Positions 1 to 12,600 of a stretch of 42,809 nucleotides of DNA are shown here, piece after piece (within the stretch, counting starts at the first letter, position 1; the number at the start of each line of letters is the position of its first letter). Made by a program: the position numbers and the translations under genes. The notes beneath the pieces are model-generated. The model was given only the letters and a program-made list of their open reading frames with translations, ran no database searches and was not told the DNA's origin. This stretch comes from Thermoguttaceae bacterium. Its GTDB lineage: Bacteria; Planctomycetota; Planctomycetia; Pirellulales; Thermoguttaceae. The stretch spans positions 1 through 42,809 of the forward strand of contig JAFSDX010000143.1 in the NCBI GenBank assembly GCA_017436025.1, read 5' to 3'.

Positions 1-1
1 C

Positions 2-1063
2 CTCGACGGTTACAAAGCCGCGATCGACACGTTGCGCGACGGCGACGTCGTCCTTCTGACGACCCCGCAAGGCTTCCGTCCGATCACGTTCGAATACGCG
101 GTCAATAAAAAGGAAAAAATCAACGTCTTCGCCGAAAAACCGCTCGGCGTCGACATTCCGGGCCTCAAACGCATCCTCGCCGCGAACGAAGTCGCGAAAC
201 AAAAGGGGATTCAAGTCGGCGTCGGTCTGAACAACCGCCACTACGACCGCACCCGTCAAACGGTTGAAGCGATTCAAGAAGGCAAACTCGGCGAAGTCCT
301 CAACACTTGGGTTTATCGCTACCAAGGCCCGCACAATCTGAACTGGCGCGAAAATCGCACCGCGCTCCAAAACGAAATCGCGAACATTTTCTGCTTCGAC
401 TGGACGAGCGGCGGTTTCATCGTCGACGCGTTGATTCACAACATCGACATCTGCTGCTGGTGTATGCAAGATTATCCGATCGCCGCGAACGGCGTCGGCG
501 GTCGGATCGTCGACCCGCACGACAAGAGCCTCCGTCGCGCGAAAGACCAACTCATCGACTGCGCCGCCGTCGAATACACCTTCAAAGACGGTCGCAAGAT
601 GATGCTCCAAACCCGCACTATCCCGAACTGCTGGGGCTTCTTCCAAGCGAACGTTCAAGGGACGAAGGGCTGCAGCCAACTCGGCGAAGGCGTCGGCGAC
701 CCGGCGATCTACGAAGGGACGGAAATGCTGAACCCGCATACCCGCAAAGCGATTTGGAAGCCGGAAGCGGGCCCGAACGACTCGTACCAAGACGAACACG
801 TCCGCCTCTTCGACGCGATTCGCAACAACAAACCGTGGAACGAAATTCAATACGGCGTCGACGCGACCGCGACGGCGATCCTTGGTCGCACCGCCGTCGA
901 AACCGGCCAACGCGTTTCGATGGAAGAAGTTTGGAACTCGACTCGCGAACTCGCGCCGAACATCGACGCGCTCCGCATCGACAGCGAATCCCCGGCCAAA
1001 CGCGACGAAAACGGCAACTACTGGATCGGCACTCCGGGCGTTACGAAGGTTTCCGAGGTCTAG
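2..1063 (+). CDS. Gfo/Idh/MocA-family oxidoreductase, 5'-truncated by window edge
   Basis: The open frame runs in from the left edge without a start codon, so the N-terminal Rossmann region is missing. The visible part has the family's VFAEKPLGVD motif (the EKP lysine contacts nucleotide and substrate) and, further on, DALIHNIDICCW, which sits where the family's catalytic histidine lies. The C-terminal alpha/beta domain appears complete. In planctomycetes these NAD(P)-dependent enzymes are numerous and act on sugars or inositol-like substrates; the substrate cannot be told from sequence. It ends with TAG, about 70 bases before a strong terminator. Codon use is typical of the host-like genes here (GAC/GTC/GCG rich). 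Family call is firm, substrate unknown. Confidence 0.9.
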   Translation, partial: LDGYKAAIDTLRDGDVVLLTTPQGFRPITFEYAVNKKEKINVFAEKPLGVDIPGLKRILAANEVAKQKGIQVGVGLNNRHYDRTRQTVEAIQEGKLGEVLNTWVYRYQGPHNLNWRENRTALQNEIANIFCFDWTSGGFIVDALIHNIDICCWCMQDYPIAANGVGGRIVDPHDKSLRRAKDQLIDCAAVEYTFKDGRKMMLQTRTIPNCWGFFQANVQGTKGCSQLGEGVGDPAIYEGTEMLNPHTRKAIWKPEAGPNDSYQDEHVRLFDAIRNNKPWNEIQYGVDATATAILGRTAVETGQRVSMEEVWNSTRELAPNIDALRIDSESPAKRDENGNYWIGTPGVTKVSEV

Positions 1064-1136
1064 CGAATAAGCGCAAACGAACGACCGCGTTTTGCTAAGG
1101 CGCGGTTTAAAGGCGTTTGCGACGATTGAAAAGCGT

Positions 1137-1194
1137 CGGAGTTCGAACGTCGCGCTTTAAATAGCGTCGACCGTTCGAGTTCCGGCGTTTTTTT
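1137..1194 (+). terminator. Rho-independent terminator after the oxidoreductase
   Basis: A 13-bp stem (1137-1149 with 1172-1184; two G-U pairs in RNA) is followed by GCG and seven T (1188-1194). It lies about 70 bases after the oxidoreductase stop. A weaker ACCGCG/CGCGGT hairpin lies at 1084-1106. Confidence 0.65.
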
Positions 1195-1499
1195 GGGAGT
1201 CGAACGCACCCGGGCTTTTTCGCCAATGCCGGCGAAACCGGAAACCGGCGAACGCTCTTGAAACAGAAACGGCGGCGAAAATGGGGAAGGCAAAGAAGCG
1301 TTTATCGAGCGATTTTACTAAAGACTCGACGGTGAATCGCCCAAACATCCGTCGAATAGCAGTTTTGTCAGTCTTTGCTAACCCTTGTTTTTTTAGCGTT
1401 TGACGTAGCGCAAATCTTTGTTTTGTTCTTCTGCGGCGTGTTGTCGCTTTCCAGATTTCCTTGTCCAAGCGTTGCCAAAATTATATAGTACGTTTATGA

Positions 1500-1775
1500 G
1501 ACTTGCGAGAGCATCGCGCAGAAATTAAAGAGCTGTCGCCGACCGCTCGCGGAAACGTTTGCGTCGGCAATTTAACATTTTTGAACGTGCGCTTTACGTT
1601 GCCGAGAACGGTTGCCGATGGTCTGCGGCGCCGTCTTGTTGCGGGCCTTGTAATACGATTATCGTCGTTTTCGGCGTTTGGCCGAAAATACAGGAAACGT
1701 TTGTCAATGAAGAGCTTATCGGCGCCGCTTTTTCGGTTTTGTCTCTCGATTCGACGTTCGTAAAATCGTTCTTTG
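1500..1775 (+). pseudogene. Fragment of an IS5-family transposase
   Basis: The piece ALYVAENGCRW followed by NEELIGAAFSVLSLDSTFVK matches the N-terminal part and first catalytic Asp region (LDST) of the IS5-type transposase remnant at 22.4-23.1 kb on the other strand. Reading needs at least one frame change near 1,560-1,600, and it stops being recognisable after about 1775, so the C-terminal catalytic part is absent. The rest of 1195-2057 holds no other gene I can support. An AT-rich TTATATAGTAC stretch before it (about 1480-1495) may be its old promoter. Non-functional remnant. Confidence 0.7.
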
Positions 1776-2057
1776 ACTTAACCGTTAGCGTCTACGCTCT
1801 CCAAGGTAAGCAACCGACGGGACGACGAGCGCGCCGTCGCCCGGTTTCACGTTGCGTTTGCTCCACTTCAAAAAGTAACTTCGAACGGAACGTCGTCTTT
1901 GTCGGAGTCTAGCGGTTAAGCGAGAAGGCCGACGTCTCGAAATAAGACGACTTGCGACAAATTTAAAACACGTCGCATCGATGGAAAGACGACGCGGCGT
2001 GTTTCGACAACGGATTGTTTTTTCAGGCAACGGCTACAACGTAAAGCCTCGGAAATA

Positions 2058-3086
2058 TTAGAAGCAAAGCGTCCACGAAGCGCCGGCGAAGAAACCGTCG
2101 GTTTTGAAATCCGATTTAACGCCGTCGACGACGGCTGCGTCGGACCAAGAATTTAACTCGTAACCGCCTTTAAATTCAAAGTTTCCGATTTTCCAAGCCG
2201 CGCCCGCTTGCGCGTCGACGCCGACGAACGTTTCCGACGATTTGCCGTAATAGTCGGTAATAGCGCCCTGAACGCCGTCCGTTTCCAACGTTCGGACAGT
2301 TTGGCTTCCGGTCAACGCGGAGATCGCTCCCTTGCCAAAAAGGTTGACCCCGCCAAAAAGATTCCAAACGCCTTCGCCGCCTAAGCGAAGTCCGTATCCT
2401 TCGGTTTTAAAGGAGTTGGATATTTTATTGGCGATTTCGCCGCCGCTCAGATCGCTATACGCGTAATCGACGTTAAAGTCTTCGCCGATTTCAATCCAAC
2501 GTAAACTGGCGAACGGACGAAAGCTCAACGAATCGAACGCAAGCCAACGCCCGATTTCTAAATCGTGCGTTTCCAAATCGACGGACGTTTGCGCGGCGAC
2601 CCGCGAGGAAGCGACGTCTAACGCGCTAGGCGTCGCGACGAGCGCGGAATCGGGGGCCGACGAAGCGTCGAATTTTCCGGCGTCGTCCGCGCTAAAGTTG
2701 ACGTAATTCCAAGAAACGTCGAATGAATTAGCGAAACAATAACCGACGCGTCCGCGAACGCCGTTACCGGAAGGCGCAAGACTTGCGTCGCGTTGCGGCG
2801 TTAACCAAACGGGATTCAACGTTTTCGCGTAAGAAAGGTTCGATTGAGAAACGTCCCAAGCCAACCATTCCGCGCCGACGAACCAACCGCCGCGAGCGGC
2901 AACGCCGCGTTCTTTAGCGACGGGAGCGGGAGCGACGGAAGAAACGGGAACCGAAACGGCGCTTGTCGCGACCGGCGCATATTGAGCGGGAAGGGGCGTT
3001 TGGGCAAAGGCCGAAACGTTTGTCGCGCTCAACAATAACAAAAACGAAGCGAGTTTAGGGAAATATCGGTGAAGCGGGGCGTCCAT
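2058..3086 (-). CDS. Outer-membrane beta-barrel protein, Lpg1974-like
   Basis: 342 aa. The N-terminus has a hydrophobic signal sequence (about residues 10-29, ending SAFAQ), followed by a Pro/Ala/Val-rich linker. From about residue 65 come alternating aromatic/polar strands (WFVGAEWLAWDVS, RVGYCFANSFDVSWNYVNF) and a terminal strand ending in an aromatic residue (FAGASWTLCF), as expected for an outer-membrane barrel. The two strand motifs resemble the Lpg1974/Legionella major outer-membrane protein family, which is widespread in planctomycetes. It probably forms a pore or surface barrel. A GGAAGGA ribosome site precedes the ATG. The gene is divergent from the giant surface gene and has its own AT-rich upstream region. 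Family assignment is by strand pattern only. Confidence 0.75.
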   Translation of the reverse strand: MDAPLHRYFPKLASFLLLLSATNVSAFAQTPLPAQYAPVATSAVSVPVSSVAPAPVAKERGVAARGGWFVGAEWLAWDVSQSNLSYAKTLNPVWLTPQRDASLAPSGNGVRGRVGYCFANSFDVSWNYVNFSADDAGKFDASSAPDSALVATPSALDVASSRVAAQTSVDLETHDLEIGRWLAFDSLSFRPFASLRWIEIGEDFNVDYAYSDLSGGEIANKISNSFKTEGYGLRLGGEGVWNLFGGVNLFGKGAISALTGSQTVRTLETDGVQGAITDYYGKSSETFVGVDAQAGAAWKIGNFEFKGGYELNSWSDAAVVDGVKSDFKTDGFFAGASWTLCF

Positions 3087-3388
3087 ACCAAATATCCTTC
3101 CGGCATTAATTTGCGCGAGCTTGTTAGCTTGTCTAATAATCCTTAAATTGAGGACGGACGTCGGCGGAAAAGCGCGTCCTACGCCTCTTTGTTTTCTAGT
3201 ATCGAAAAAAAGAACGAAAAACTTTTGTAGATTCGACTACGCGTTCCTGGATTTTTGTAAATAAAAAGATAACAAGGACGAAATGTTGGGTTTTGCGACT
3301 TAGAAAGATTACGTCAAATCTGACGACGAAGAGCGCGGCGCCGCTTAGAAAAAAAATACGATATTTTATTACAACCGGCGCCTTAAAC
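3087..3388. other. Divergent intergenic region
   Basis: AT-rich spacer between the minus-strand barrel gene and the promoter of the giant gene. It contains the ribosome site of the barrel gene (GGAAGGA on the minus strand). I see no further gene and no convincing promoter for the barrel gene. Confidence 0.5.
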
Positions 3389-3416
3389 TTGACTGGAAGA
3401 ATTTCTTGATTATAAT
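3389..3416 (+). promoter_or_regulatory. Sigma70-type promoter of the giant surface gene
   Basis: TTGACT (3389-3394) and a perfect TATAAT (3411-3416) are separated by 16 bp in an AT-rich stretch. A start near 3423 would leave a leader of about 235 nt before the ATG at 3659, in which I see no known riboswitch. Confidence 0.6.
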
Positions 3417-3658
3417 TGAATTGTATCGATAATAATATCTTGTCGTATTGCTAAAACCTTCCAACGCTTAAAAATTGGGAAATTTGTGTAAAACGGGAAA
3501 ATTACGCTAAATTGCAACCGTTTCGGCGCGATTTGACGGTATTTGAACCTTAATTTTAAAGATCATTACAGGACGCGGCGTTTTGACGCGTTTTCACGGT
3601 CGACGACGCGAGTTCGCGCAACTGCCTTCCGTAAACAAAATAAATGGAGAATAGCGAG

Positions 3659-6600
3659 ATGAAAAAACGTATTTGGCGTTCGGCTTGCAAAAATCAAACG
3701 GCGAAACGCGTCGACTCCGCGCCCAAAAGTCGGATTTCTCGCTATGAATCCTTAGAAGAGCGACACGCGATCGGCTCGATGCTTCCGTTTTTTCCCGGGG
3801 GCGGACTCTTGCCGTCGTTTGGCGGCGTCGAGACTCCGTCGAGCGTTGCCGATCGCGCGGTCGAATCGCTCGACCTATACGTTTCGGACGTAAAAGCCCA
3901 AACGGTTCCGCCGCTTGCCGCCGTCGACGGCGCGTCCGGTTTGGGCGCGAGAGAAACGTCGGGTTCTTCTTTCGCAAGTCGTTCGAGCGTTAACGCGCCG
4001 CCGATTTTTCGCGACGTCGAAGCGTTGAATCGCGCGCAAACCGAGACGCCGTCTTGGCTTTTAGACGCGGCGTTCGACTCTTCGGAAGGGGAGCGCGAAA
4101 ACGGCGTTCGAGCGTCGCGCCCTATGTTCGTCGGCGCCGGACTTGACGCTTTTGACGGAAACGCGAGCGTTTCGCCGACCGCGGCGTCTGCCGGAGCGGA
4201 AGGCGAGCGTTCAAGCGCGTCGCTCGCTTCGCTCTTTACTAACGAATCGTCGCCGGAAGGAGCGCCTCCGGCGTCGGCGAATTTTGACGCGCCGACGCTT
4301 GCGAATTTTGCCTCGGACGCGAACGCACCCGCGGAGTCCAAAGCGGTTCTCGACAACGCCGATTCCGGCGAGGGAAGCGACGAAGGCTCCGGTGAAACGA
4401 AGGAAGAAAGCGGCGTAACGAACGCGCCGCTTGCGTCGTCAAACGCCGCCGCGTCGCCGTTTAGCGTCGTAGAACAAGAGAAGGGCGAACTGAAAACGCG
4501 TCTTTACGACTTTTCCGACGTCGAGCAAAGTTGGACGCTCGACGCTTGGGGAACAAGCGAAAACGCCGGGCGCGTCGAGGTCGCCGACGGGAAAGCGACT
4601 CTTTACGAAGGCGATTCCTTTGCGACTTCGTTGAAAAAAACTTTGACCGTTCCGGACGGCGCCGTCGAATACCGTTTCTCTTACGAGCTGTTGAGTTTCG
4701 ACCTTTCGAGCGACGGGACGATGAACGACGCTTTCGAAGCGGCGTTGGTCGACGCGGACGGTTTTGCGCTTACGCCCGTTTGGGACGCCGGGCGCGACGC
4801 GTTTTTTAACGTTAGCGAGGGCGAGAACGCGACGACCGGCGTCGACGTTAAAATCGATCGCGTTTCGAACGTCGCGACCGTTTCCGTTCCGTTGGACGCG
4901 GCGCTTAGCGGAACCGACGCGACGCTGCTTTTCCGTTGGACGAATAACGACGGCGACGCCGGAAGTCGCGTTCGGCTCGTAGATTATGGTTTTGTCGTCT
5001 ATTCGACAAATTCCGAACCGACCGTTTCGGGCGCCGACGTCGTTGGCAAAGAGGGGGGCGAAGTTTCCGTTTCCGCTTTCTTTACCGACGACGATTTAGA
5101 AGATTCGCACCTCGCCTTTGTCGATTGGGGAGACGGTTCCGACGAAACGCCGCTCTCGGTTTCGGAGGAAAACGGTTCCGGCGTCGCGTTTGGTTCGCAT
5201 ATTTATCCCGACGACGGCGTTTACAACGTTTCGATTCGCGTTGTCGACGACCAAAACGGCGTCGGACGCGCCGACTTGAAAGCCGAGATCGCTAACGTCG
5301 CGCCGACGCTCGAAGCGTTCGCCGATTTTGCCGCCGTCGCCGACGGCGAGGTTTACGCGCTTGAAACGTTAATCGTCGGCTCTTTTGCGGATTTGGGGTT
5401 CGACAATCCGCGTTTCGGAACTTCGGAAACTTTCGAAGCGTCGATCGATTGGGGCGACGGTTGCGTCGAACCGCTTTCGTTGGACGTTATTCCGGGCGCA
5501 GACGGCGTAGCGACTGTCGGAACTTTTGAAGCGCGGCGCGTTTTGAGCGACGGAGAACAAAACATTAAGATTGTTCTTAAAGACGACGACGGCGGCGAAG
5601 CGCAAACGGAAATCGCGTTCGTTTCGTCGATTATCGACGTTAAACCGGCTATTCGCGACGGGTTAAGCCTCGAACCTAACGGATTGCCGATCGGGCTTTA
5701 CCCGGTTGTCGTCGGAGGAACGGAGAACTTCGATCCCGCGACGTTGCTTGCGTCGTCGTTGGAGTTTGGGCCGGGCGCGGCGCCGGAGGAGAACGCGCAA
5801 TTTAATTTCGCCGACGTCGCGCGTTTAGGACAAAGTCCGGACGGAATAACGGACGCGATCGCTCATTTTTCGACTTGGGACGCCTTGTTAACGGAAAACG
5901 ACTCCGTCGCTTGGTTGCAGGGACGGACGGTCGACGGAAAGCGTTACGTCGGGTTGGGGACGCTCTCCGTCGCCTCCCTCTCGGCTCGAATTCCTTTGGC
6001 TTTTTCGGAAAATTTTCCGCGTCTGAAAGGGAGCGAAATCGCGAACGAAACCGGCGAGCCGACAAAATTCTTCGTTGTCGACAATTTTAGCGACCAAATG
6101 TTCCAATACGCGGAAAGCGGTTCGTTTAACGGAGCCTTCGCGCTTTCGCAAGACGTTTATAATTCGCGCGGCGTTGCGGCTTCCGGCGACGGTTCCACCT
6201 TGTGGACGATCGACGCGGCGACAAAAACGGTCGCCGTTTACGACGCCGACGGAACGCGAACGGGCGCGTGGACGGCGGTCGACGTCGTTTCTCCCGAGGG
6301 CGTTTCCGTTGGAGGCGACGATCTTTGGCTCGTCGACGCGACGACAAATCGCGTCTATTTTTACGAATCCGCCGCCGAAACGCGCGAAGGCGCTTTGACC
6401 GCGACGACTTCTTTCGCGTTGGACGCCGCTAACAACGCCCCGAGCGATTTAGTCGTCGGCGAACGATTTATTTGGGTCGTCGACGAATATCGCGACGCGA
6501 CGTTCGTTTATTCGTTCGACGGCGAATGCGTCGGTTCTTGGAGTCTTGATCCGCAAAACGCCGACCCAAGCGGAATTACGCTCGATCCGACCGGAAAATC

Positions 6601-9600
6601 GAGCGATTTATGGGTCGTCGACCGCGCCGACGCGATCGTTTATCGATACGCCTTTGCTCAATCTTATTTGGACGAAAATTCGCCGAATTATTTACCGTCC
6701 GGCGTCGCGACCTCCGCCGACCGATTCGCGTTGGCCGACGGAAACGCGCGTCCGGAAGGAATCGCCGACCCGCCCGCGCCGGAACAAAGTTCGATAAACC
6801 GAAACGTCGTTTCCAACGAAATAGAGATCGACGCGACGACGCCGAGCGCGTCGACCGACTTGCCGAGCGGTTCGACGTTAACGTTTGCGGGCGAAGCTGT
6901 TTCGACGACGACTTTAAGCGACGGCGCGACTTATCGCGAACAAATCGCGGCCGTTTACGTTAACGGACGAGCGGTCGACGCGCTCGATCAAAACGGTCGG
7001 TTTTTCGCGACGACGGCGATCGTCGCCGGCCTTAACGAGTTTGAGGTGCGCGTCATTGACAAGTCCGGAAACGAACGGACGAAAACGTTCCAAATTTGGG
7101 GGCGTTCCGACGTCGCGCAAAACTTCGACGTTTCCGAAGCGTTCCGTCCCTTGTACGCGCAAACTTCGTTTAACGAAGCGACCGACTTGGTTTACGCAAG
7201 ATTGGCGATCGAAAACGTCGGCGGTTTTTCAACGAGTAAACCGTTTTATGTCGGCGTTACGAACGTTTCAGACCCTCGCGTTACGTTAAAAAATTTCGCG
7301 GGAGTCTACGACGGCGTTTGTTATTACGATTATTCGGAGTTAATCGACGGCGCCAAGTTGGACGCGGAAGAGGCGACCGGTTGGATCGACGCGACCTTTT
7401 ATAATCCGGCGCGCGTTCCCTTTACTTACGACCTCGTTTACCTAACGACGCCGAACGAGGCGCCGTATTTTACCTCGGTTCCGCAAACTGAAGCGTTGGT
7501 CGGAAAAACCTACGTCTACCAAGCGAACGCCGTCGATCCCGACGGCGACGAATTGACGTTTTCCTTCTTAACGGCGCCCGACGGCGCGACGATCGACCCG
7601 CAAACCGGTCGCGTCGTTTGGGTTCCGAGCGCCGATCAGCTTCGAAATTTCGAGTTCGAAATTCAAGTCGTCGACGCGAACGGCGCCGTCGCGACGCAAA
7701 AATTTACCGTCGAAGTCGTCGCGGACGCGGCGAACCGAGCGCCGATTATTACGTCGACGCCGGAAATCGCGACAAAAATTTCTTCGACGAAACCCGGACA
7801 AAAAATGGGGGACGTTTACCCCGATTTCATTCTTTTCGACGAAACGGACGACGTTTTTGAGGAAACGATAAACCTGCGTCTGAGCGATTTTCAAACCGGG
7901 CTGGGGTCGGCCGACGTTATTTTCGTCGTCGACGAATCTGGCTCGATGTCGGGAGAACAGCGTTGGATTCGCGATTTAGTCTTTAGTTTGGACGCTTCCC
8001 TTGAGGCTCGCGGAGTCGTCGACAATCGTTACGGATTGGTGGGGTTCGCCGACACGCCGCGCGTTTTCCAGAACGGTTCGAACGAGACGTTGACGTCGCC
8101 GAGCGATTTCGCGGAAATGGCGAAAAAATTGAGCACGGGACGTTCCGGTTCCGAAGACGGTTACTACGGCGTTTATTCGGCGTTGAATTCTTACGATTTC
8201 CGCGAAACGGCGGTTCCGATCGTCGTTTTGATTACGGACGAAGGGCGAACGAACGTCAATACGCAACTTAATTACTCGAAACTTGTGAACGAGGTCGTCG
8301 AAAAGAACGCGTTGTTACACGGCGTCTTTGAAGCCAATTTTTACGACGAAAACGGGAAACGCGCTCTTGGCGCTTCCTACTTTGGCGACGCGTACCTTGC
8401 CGGCGCGTCGTCGACCGAGTATACCGTTTCGACCGGCGGTTATTGCGCTCGCGGCGATTGGAACACTAAGGAAACTTACGTCGATCTGCTTTGGGACGAA
8501 AGCGTTAAGGGAACCGCTTGGGATCTCAATATTTTACGCGACGGCGGCGCGGCGGCGGAGCAATTTTCGAACGCGTTCGTCGACTATTTAACGCGCGACG
8601 TCTTGACGCGTATTCCGATTGAGATTTCGGTCGATCCCGGCGTCGAGGGCGTCGCAAACTTGAGCGGAATTCAAACGGGAACGCCCGGCGATAAGGTCGC
8701 GTCCTTCGACGTGCAAATCGACGCGACGGTCGCGCCGGATTATTTTTATATTTACTTTAAAAACGCGGAAACCGGCGAACAACTCGGCGCGATTCCCGTT
8801 TTCTTTAAGGGCGACGGTCTCTACGTTTACGACGTCGAAGCGTACGATCCCGATTTTGACGAATTGTCGTATTCGCTGACGACCGCGCCGAACGGCATGT
8901 GGCTCGAGCCGACGACCGGGCTTATTTTATGGTCGCCGAATTACGGCGATCAGGGCGAACATAACGTAACCGTCGAGGTTTCCGACGGACGCGGCGGCGT
9001 CGCGTCGCAGACGTTCGTCGTGTCCGTTATCGACGACGCCAACGTCGCGCCGACGATCGTAAGCAAACCGACGACGGAAATTTACGTCGAAACCCAAAAC
9101 GACGGTTTGTCGTTCGAAGCCTTATACGAATACGATTGCGAAGCCCTCGACCAAGACGGCGACGCGTTGACGTATGCGCTCCTCGCCGCGCCGGAAGGAA
9201 TGCGAATCGACGCGGCGACCGGCGTCGTTTCTTGGACGGTCGGAAGCGCCGAAGTTGGCGGCGAGTATGAAGTTAGCGTTCAAGTCGCGGACGGTCGCGG
9301 CGGCGTCGACGTTCAAACGTTCGCGTTGAACGTTCGCGAGCGGAGTTTTGGAACCGTCGTTGGAACGGTTTACGAAGACGCGAACGAAAACGGGCGGCGC
9401 GATTCGACGCTTGTTCCGGGCGACGAACCGCTCGTCGTTTTTGTCGTCGACACGTCCGGGAGTATGGGCTCGGGATATTCTTACTCCGGCGACCGTGTCG
9501 GCGACCTTAACAATAGCGGCGCGGACACGCGGATCGACGCGGTGATCTACGCGATGTCGCAGTACCGCCAAAGTCTTGTCGATAAAGGCCTGGGCGACGC

Positions 9601-12600
9601 CGCCGATTTGGCGTTAATCGATTTTTCCGGGACGGTTCGCGTCAACGATATGAATCCGGTCGAGCCGGGCGTTCAGTTGGTTGCGTCGGCGGACGCGGAC
9701 GAGGACGGCGACGGCGTTCCGGACTTTATGGAGGCGGCGTATAAGCTAAACGCCGAGCGGAGCGACGGGACCAATTATTCCGTCGCGTTAAATCAAGCGA
9801 TTTCGTTGATTCAAACAAACGGCGAACTCGACCGCGAAACGTTGGTTGTTTTTATTTCCGACGGAACGCCGAATAGAGGAGGAACGGGCGCGAACTACGC
9901 CGACCAACTCCGACAAATGGGCGCGACGGTTTGCGCGTTTGGCGTTGGAACCGGTTCCGACGCGAGTCTGCAAGGAATCCAAAACGTCGACGCGAACGGC
10001 GTTTGGTTCGACAATATGAACGATTTACGCGACGTCTTTGCCGGACTTAAAGGCGCGACGGTCGAGTATTCGGAAACCGGACTCGACGATTGGACGGTTT
10101 ACGTCGACGTAAACAACGACGGCGCTTGGACGTCCGACGAGCCGAGCGCGACGACCGACGTAAACGGCGTTTACGAACTGACCGACGTTCCGACCGGCGA
10201 ATATACGCTCCGAGCCGTTCGAAAAAACGAATGGTTGCAGTCGCAACCGCTCGACGACGCCGGGTACGAAATCGTAGTTGAACGCGGCAAAACTGTTCGC
10301 GGCAAAGAGTTTGGGTTCTATCGACAAGGTGCGGCGAGCATTTCCGGTCGGCTTCTGCTCGACGAGAACGGCGACGGCGTTCAAGATGCGAACGAAACGA
10401 CGGGACTTGCGAACCAACTGGTTTGGCTCGACCAAGACGGCGACGGTATGCTCGGTTGGAACGAGTCGAGCGCGTTGACCGACGAGAACGGATTTTATTT
10501 GTTCGAAAACCTTCCGGCGGGCGAGTATCGCGTTCGTTATCAACCGGCGTATGGTTTTGCGCAAACGTATCCGGTCGACGGCGAGTGGAGCGTCGAAGAC
10601 AATTTAATCGTCAACGGCGATTTCGAAGACGTAATTGCTTTTGGCGGCAATGTCTACGAGGGACGCGCCGGCGAATCCGCGATCGTCGGTTGGGAAATAA
10701 CGAGCGGTAGCGTTACGATTCATACGCCGTCGCATAACGAAATGTACGACGGCGTTTACTGCGTCGATTTACAAGGCCTCGCGGCCGGTTCTATCGCGCA
10801 GACTTTTGCGACGGTTCCGGGGAATCGTTACACGGTGCAGTACGTCGTCGCCGGGAATACGGACGGCGCTCCTTCGCTGAAACGCTACGCGATTTCGAAC
10901 GGCGTCGACGTTTTTTACGGAACTTTCGACGTTTCCGACAAATCCTCGAACGAGATGGGGTGGGAGGTTCGAACTTGGAATTTTGTCGCCGCGACCGAGA
11001 AAACAACGCTTGTTTTCTCCGGTTTAGATTCGACGCCTTATGGCGCGTCGATCGACGACGTTTACGTCGCGCCGACGACGGCGGCGGGGATTCCCGGCGC
11101 GCATACGGTCGTTTTGAGCGCGGGGCAAGACGCTAAAGACCGAGATTTTGGCGCTTATAAATACGCGAACCCCAACGCGGAAAGCGGCGTTTCGGGACGC
11201 GTTTTCGACGACCGCAATCGAAACGGCGCGCAAGACCCGGGAGAAAAGGGGTTGGCGAACCGCGTCGTTTGGCTCGATCAAAATAAAAACGACGTTTTAG
11301 ACGAAAACGAACGCGTCGCGACGACCGACGAAAACGGCGATTACGCGTTCGAAAATCTTCTCGCGGGCGAGTATCGCGTCGTTCTTGCCGCGGACGAAAC
11401 GCGAAGCCTTCAAACGTTCCCGAGCGATCGTCTTTGGGACGCGAGCGCGGAAAATCTCGTCGCCGACGGCGCGTTCGACGGCGAATACGGCGACGTTTCC
11501 GACGCGGTTTCGCAGACGTTCGCGACCGTTCCGGGAACGCGTTACGTCGTGCAATATTCGGTCGCCGGGAACGGAGCGTCGAACGTTGCTCGATACGCGA
11601 TTACGGCGGGCTCCGAGCGTTGCGACGGCGTCTTTGACGCGTCGACGACCAACGCCGCTTGGGCCGTTGGCTCTTGGAGTTTCGTCGCGACTTCGACCGA
11701 AACGACGTTAACTTTTGCCGGAGCGAACGAAGCGTCGAGCGCCGCGTTGATCGAAGGCGTTCGCGTCGTTCCGGCGAGCGCGGCGGCCTCCGAAATCGGC
11801 GGTTGGACGGTTGTTTTGGGCGCGTCGCATTGGGCGCAAAATTACGACTTTGGCGTTTACGACTTGACGGAACCGCGACCTACCTTAGACGTTGTTAGCG
11901 TTCCAAGCGAGACGGCGACCGAGGGCGTCGCGTACCGTTACGACGTCGAAGCGGTCGACTCCGAGAACGAAAAATTGACGTATTCGCTTCTTGTCGCGCC
12001 GGAAGGAATGACGATTCATCCGGAACTCGGCGTCGTCGTTTGGACGCCAAGCGCGAACGATTTAGGCGCGCGACAAGTTGTCGTTACGGTGAAAAATGAA
12101 AGCGGTTTGACCGCGTCGCAAGCGTTCGAAATTCTTGTTTCGCCGGCGAATCGCGCGCCGATTCTTATTACCGAAAGCGTTCCGACGCCGGCGTTTGTCG
12201 ATTCGCGGTACGAGGTCGACGTCGACGCGCTCGATCCGGACGGCGACGTCTTGACGTATTCCTTTGACGCGGAACGCGGCGGGACGGCGCCGGTCGGAAT
12301 GGCGATCGACGCGGAGTCGGGAAAAATCGCTTGGACGCCGACGCTCGAACAGTTGGGCGAGCATACCTTTACGGTCGTTGTTTCCGACGGTCGCGGAGCT
12401 TACGCGACGGCGACGGCGACGATTCGCGTTGTCGAGAAACCGAAGGAGCGAGAGGAGGTTGAAACGGACGACGGCGGAACGACCGACGAAAATTCGGCGC
12501 CGATTTGGCTGACGCAAGAGATTCCGAATCCGGCGTTTGTCGGTTCGCTTTACGAAGTTGCGCTTGAGGCGACCGACCCGGACGGCGACGTCTTGACGTA

